Of a DNA stretch of 10,161 nucleotides, positions 8,301-10,161 are shown piece after piece. The translations under genes and the position numbers were made by a program. Under the pieces are notes generated by a model. That model saw only the letters and a program-made list of their open reading frames with translations. It ran no database searches and was not told where the DNA came from. Position 1 is the first letter of the stretch, and the number at the start of each line of letters is the position of its first letter. This DNA comes from Ignavibacteriaceae bacterium (GTDB lineage Bacteria > Bacteroidota > Ignavibacteria > Ignavibacteriales > Ignavibacteriaceae): NCBI GenBank assembly GCA_013388525.1, contig JACAFA010000036.1, forward strand, positions 1-10,161, read 5' to 3'.

Positions 8301-8799
8301 AGACCAGCCATTGATAATATTTTCTCCTCAGCCCGATGATTCTGAGGATGGATTTCTGGAACTGGGAGAAATTATTCAACTCAACCTAAATAGCGATTTA
8401 GTTGTTTTAAGCTCATGCCGTTCCGGACTTGGCAGAGTTGATGCAGCAGAAGGAATAATAGGTATGCAAAAAGCTTTTTTTGATGCGGGAAGTAAAAGTG
8501 TGGTTGTTTCTTTATGGGATGTGAATGACAAATACACCTCTTACTTTATGAAAGATTTTTACAAGCATTTATCAGATGGAAAGTCAAAGACGGAAGCATT
8601 AAAACAGACGAAGATAGACTTTATAAAAAAATATTCTGCAAATCCATACTATTGGTCAGCATTCGTTCTCTCAGGTAATCCATCTTCAATAAAATTAGAA
8701 CAATCTTCGTCTTTCGGAATATTAAATCTTCTGCTCTTGCTAATATTGATAACCGGATTGTATTACATTATCAGACGAATTAGACTAAAAAAATTATAA
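5344..8799 (+). CDS. Membrane-anchored TPR-CHAT caspase-like protease
   Basis: 1151 residues. A hydrophobic segment (about 7-24) is followed by a TPR superhelix (about 80-660, roughly a dozen repeats such as IYFQLANAYRITGNYDEALKNL and NIGSLYLQIANYKSALDYY). A linker follows, then a CHAT domain (about 790-1115) and a C-terminal TM helix (about 1124-1143) ending in the basic tail RRIRLKKL. CHAT (caspase HetF associated with TPRs) domains are clan CD cysteine proteases. The catalytic pair appears intact: H981 in HISSHSF and C1025 in LSSCRSGLG. Other family marks are the DKARSRN segment before the domain, a GDPYVD strand, SLWDVND and NPYYWSAFVLSGNP. The basic tail suggests both ends are cytoplasmic and the TPR-CHAT body is outside. 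It starts 3 bp after the anti-sigma stop, with GGAG 12 bases before the ATG, so translation is likely coupled. The substrate is unknown; the neighbouring anti-sigma is the obvious candidate. Confidence 0.9.
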   Translation: MFWLKEFFVFALSIVTLLICLWAITNSSRSYNHNQNFDSSKKSESNSVTKLSEDFYYYLDLIQNKPIDKNKIENKLVSLDSGFEREFLHALLKKRSGDFVKAFSHLFPLLENFPDYFNYYEELALLGKISGNSKKLSEWLEKNKSYSSNKFYYYLKALIAFQNGNTSQAIEIFQSLISDNFISKEIYFQLANAYRITGNYDEALKNLISAENLSKKNDLFLPKIINLKGTIFFLSGDYEQAKKSYTSALESSVNSGNKSEEIKSFANLAIIKDVYGDIYKARDDFESAITMAEEIENIELLAFLYSELGVSFTYTNSLIEARKNYEKSFSLYEKLKDNERLSYLSSNIGSLYLQIANYKSALDYYSRGLQFAGENKLGQILNLTGLADVYSNESNYSKALQYYNRAKEIADSIKDISSSLKIEQGIGALYYNINRPFEALEILKNTDSNIKNDESPFEMVKLYSKIGTVLTSIDSLNQAQIYFQKGLSVANKIGDIYSSIVLKTELAYNYFQQKNYSEAFSLLSEAQTSAKKYNLTQLLGLQKLYLGKIFNVQNNFDKAIENYQSAFQLSGNTHDYNNQIEAAYLVGKSFEENNDHINAEKWYLIAIELIEKISSPLSPNQEIQIAHFSGWNSIYNSLAELFLEQRREEEAFLVIDKARSRNTKSNLDRLKLLSYLKDESVFTEMIDLEWMISSGLYDQAITDSLKAVVSKIKSQLISENKHFEEIFTQKKPETIEDMKEKLGDNDNILSVYVRNTSSALFNLNSNGLSYEKLSIGRDSLLSMLKSISPIYHSHIWSEEIYVNEDLFSFNALAAFQLYERVFKNFLSGIPSKSNLIISFPSELMMLPVEMLITEWNDGDSPYYYSDKKFLLDDFQISYTPSAAIYFIQKDKSENNNNQNLLIGDPYVDNKEFPVSVRSGLIEINPSQSRNILLYPLKYSMDEIESIDELISNTKVFISREATENNFNQYAASSNVIHISSHSFLVKDQPLIIFSPQPDDSEDGFLELGEIIQLNLNSDLVVLSSCRSGLGRVDAAEGIIGMQKAFFDAGSKSVVVSLWDVNDKYTSYFMKDFYKHLSDGKSKTEALKQTKIDFIKKYSANPYYWSAFVLSGNPSSIKLEQSSSFGILNLLLLLILITGLYYIIRRIRLKKL

Positions 8800-9396
8800 T
8801 TTTCCTAAAGATTCTTTTGCCAGTTTTCCCGTTTCACTTACCGGGTTGATGGATATTACTTTATTCCAGTATTCTTTTGCTTTTTCGGTTTTTCCCTGAG
8901 TCGCTGCTACAGCTCCTAAATTATATAGTGCCATCTGATTTTTTGGATCGAATGAAAGAACTTTATTGTTTGCTTCTTCACATTTAGTAAAATCTTGTTT
9001 GGTGTAATAAATTATTGCGAGTGAAAAATAAATATCTGTCCGTTTAGGATTTATTTTCAGAATTTTTTCGTAAAAGGGAATAGCTTCATTCATTTTATGT
9101 GAAGCAGAAAGAAAGTCAGCATAATTCTTCAATGCAAGTGTGTCAGAAGGATTCTTCTCAACAGCTTCCTGAAGCTCAGTTAATCTTTTGCGATACTCCT
9201 CAGAAACATTTTCTTTACCCGGAGTATTTCCTGTTTGATCTTTAAATTGCTTGTGAACATCATCATCAGGCACCGTTTGGTCGTTACTGATGGAGACTTC
9301 GGTTGGCTTGGATGTTTCCTGTATACCAACGACAATTAACAATGCTAAAGCAGCTACTAAAATTATTCCATATAGATATATTGGTTTGAATTTCAT
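8794..9396 (-). CDS. Membrane-anchored tetratricopeptide repeat protein
   Basis: 200 residues. An N-terminal signal anchor (about 7-24, preceded by K2 and K4) is followed by a charged, probably disordered linker (25-62) and about three and a half TPRs at 66-83, 84-117, 118-151 and 152-185. Typical motifs include ALKNYADFLSASHKMNEAIPFYEKIL and ALYNLGAVAATQGKTEKAKEYW. The TPR part should lie outside the cytoplasm. It follows the cytochrome-like gene by 27 bp and is probably in its operon, so it may help assemble or hold that membrane complex, as NrfG/CcmI-type TPR proteins do in cytochrome c maturation. That link is by analogy only. A purine-rich AGAGAAGAGA directly precedes the ATG. Its stop overlaps the end of the convergent CHAT gene by 6 bp. 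Confidence 0.82.
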   Translation of the reverse strand: MKFKPIYLYGIILVAALALLIVVGIQETSKPTEVSISNDQTVPDDDVHKQFKDQTGNTPGKENVSEEYRKRLTELQEAVEKNPSDTLALKNYADFLSASHKMNEAIPFYEKILKINPKRTDIYFSLAIIYYTKQDFTKCEEANNKVLSFDPKNQMALYNLGAVAATQGKTEKAKEYWNKVISINPVSETGKLAKESLGKL

Positions 9397-9423
9397 TCTC
9401 TTCTCTTGATAAATTTGTGATGT

Positions 9424-10161
9424 TTAAAATATCCACTTGTAACCGAAAATAATTGTTACAGCAACATGGATAATCATAATGACAAACATAGTTATAGCAA
9501 AAGGTAAATGAAAAATGTGCCACCAGTGAAAAAGTTTATGAAAAGTTCTCAGTAATGCTATTCTTCTGGCGATTACAATTTCAGATTTTGCTGCTTTAAT
9601 CAACTCATTACTTTCTGATTTACCTATTCCTAATAGTTTGATCCTCATTTTTAAAAGTCTCATTACTCTTATGATATCAAAATAATCTCTTACGAAAAAT
9701 CCAGCGGCTGTTATTAGTCTGAATGATTTATACCGATCAGCTGATGAAATTTTTTCGAATTCTGATAAAGTTGCAGAATCTTCGCTAAGCACACTTCTGA
9801 CTTTAATCGCAAGTTTTTCTTTGATTGAGTTCAACTCATTGATACTGATTTCCTGTCCCTGAATAGTCTTCGGGATTTGAAGATAAATAAATCTTCCAAC
9901 TACTCCACTCAATACTACCAGCACCATACTCCAGAAGCTAACTGACACAATTCCACCGAATTTAAAAGCTGTATGATAAAGAACCAGCACCGGACCAACC
10001 GAGCAAAGAAAAATGTGAAACTCGAGCCAGTGCTTCAGATATCCGATATTAAAAAATTTTCTAAATCTTTTTCTAATCATATAAACACCAACACCAACTA
10101 TCATCATCAATGTTCCGATAATTCCAAAACCGTGTCCCAATGCACCGCTCGGTTTAAGCAA
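9424..10161 (-). CDS. Di-haem b-type cytochrome-like membrane protein (5' end probably beyond the window)
   Basis: 245 residues are visible. A TTG sits exactly at the window edge, so the true start is likely further upstream. Four hydrophobic helices are seen at about 8-28, 47-65, 72-94 and 217-240, with a long charged loop (95-205) between the third and fourth. Histidines sit in two pairs with the same 14-residue gap: H49/H63 in the second helix and H218/H232 in the last. That is the bis-His, two-haem geometry of b-type cytochromes. Further histidines (H10, H44, H208, H212, H215) cluster at helix ends, notably in FHKLFHWWHIFHLPF. I infer an inner-membrane electron-transfer subunit, possibly passing electrons between quinone and a periplasmic partner, but I do not recognise a named family. 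It is followed by the TPR protein gene 27 bp downstream. Confidence 0.7.
   Translation of the reverse strand: MLKPSGALGHGFGIIGTLMMIVGVGVYMIRKRFRKFFNIGYLKHWLEFHIFLCSVGPVLVLYHTAFKFGGIVSVSFWSMVLVVLSGVVGRFIYLQIPKTIQGQEISINELNSIKEKLAIKVRSVLSEDSATLSEFEKISSADRYKSFRLITAAGFFVRDYFDIIRVMRLLKMRIKLLGIGKSESNELIKAAKSEIVIARRIALLRTFHKLFHWWHIFHLPFAITMFVIMIIHVAVTIIFGYKWIF

Noticed and set aside
3765..8799. Type III-E CRISPR (Craspase) locus
   Set aside because: The sigma/anti-sigma/TPR-CHAT trio recalls Csx29, Csx30 and CASP-sigma, but there is no repeat-spacer array or gRAMP effector in the window, and the proteins here carry membrane segments.

Overview
The window is AT-rich bacterial DNA, densely packed with seven genes on both strands plus an eighth cut by the right edge or running to it. 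The best taxonomic clue is the end of the secreted protein at 2087-3679. It is an 80-residue type IX secretion (T9SS type A) sorting domain of the NYPNPFNP kind, with a LASGVYLV motif and a KKILLLK end. That style is typical of Ignavibacteria and their relatives in the Bacteroidetes/Chlorobi (FCB) group. Few genes show a Shine-Dalgarno site and several lack a clear ATG start, which also fits that group. The assignment is inferred from motifs only.

Left part (minus strand, 1-3679). Three genes are read leftwards: a large secreted protein with Ig-like/carboxypeptidase-regulatory-like modules and a T9SS sorting tail (2087-3679); a six-helix cation diffusion facilitator metal exporter (1066-1965); and the first 293 residues of a secreted Ycf48/BNR-type beta-propeller protein that leaves the window at base 1. 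A weak hairpin followed by a T run lies between the first two. A promoter-like site precedes the metal exporter.

Centre (plus strand, about 3765-8799). This is the most interesting part, a three-gene unit: an ECF-type RNA polymerase sigma factor; a membrane-spanning putative anti-sigma factor (cytoplasmic H-x3-C-x2-C zinc motif, one TM helix, extracytoplasmic TPR-like domain); and, 3 bp further on, an 1151-residue TPR-CHAT protein with an apparently intact caspase-like His/Cys dyad and a membrane segment at each end. The layout suggests a signalling module. The CHAT protease and the anti-sigma TPR domain would face the same compartment, and cleavage or binding could release the sigma factor. 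It resembles in logic the Csx29 (TPR-CHAT) / Csx30 / CASP-sigma pathway of type III-E CRISPR systems, but no CRISPR parts are present and here the protease would be outside the cytoplasm. The sigma reading frame extends well upstream of its first GTG without any ATG/GTG/TTG, so its true start is an open question.

Right part (minus strand, 8794-10161). A probable two-gene operon encodes a multi-helix membrane protein with two pairs of histidines each 14 residues apart (the classic di-haem b-type cytochrome pattern), followed 27 bp later by a membrane-anchored TPR protein. The TPR gene and the CHAT gene converge and overlap by 6 bp.

I saw no tRNA, rRNA, CRISPR array, transposase or phage genes. 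No gene-free stretch exceeds 300 bases.
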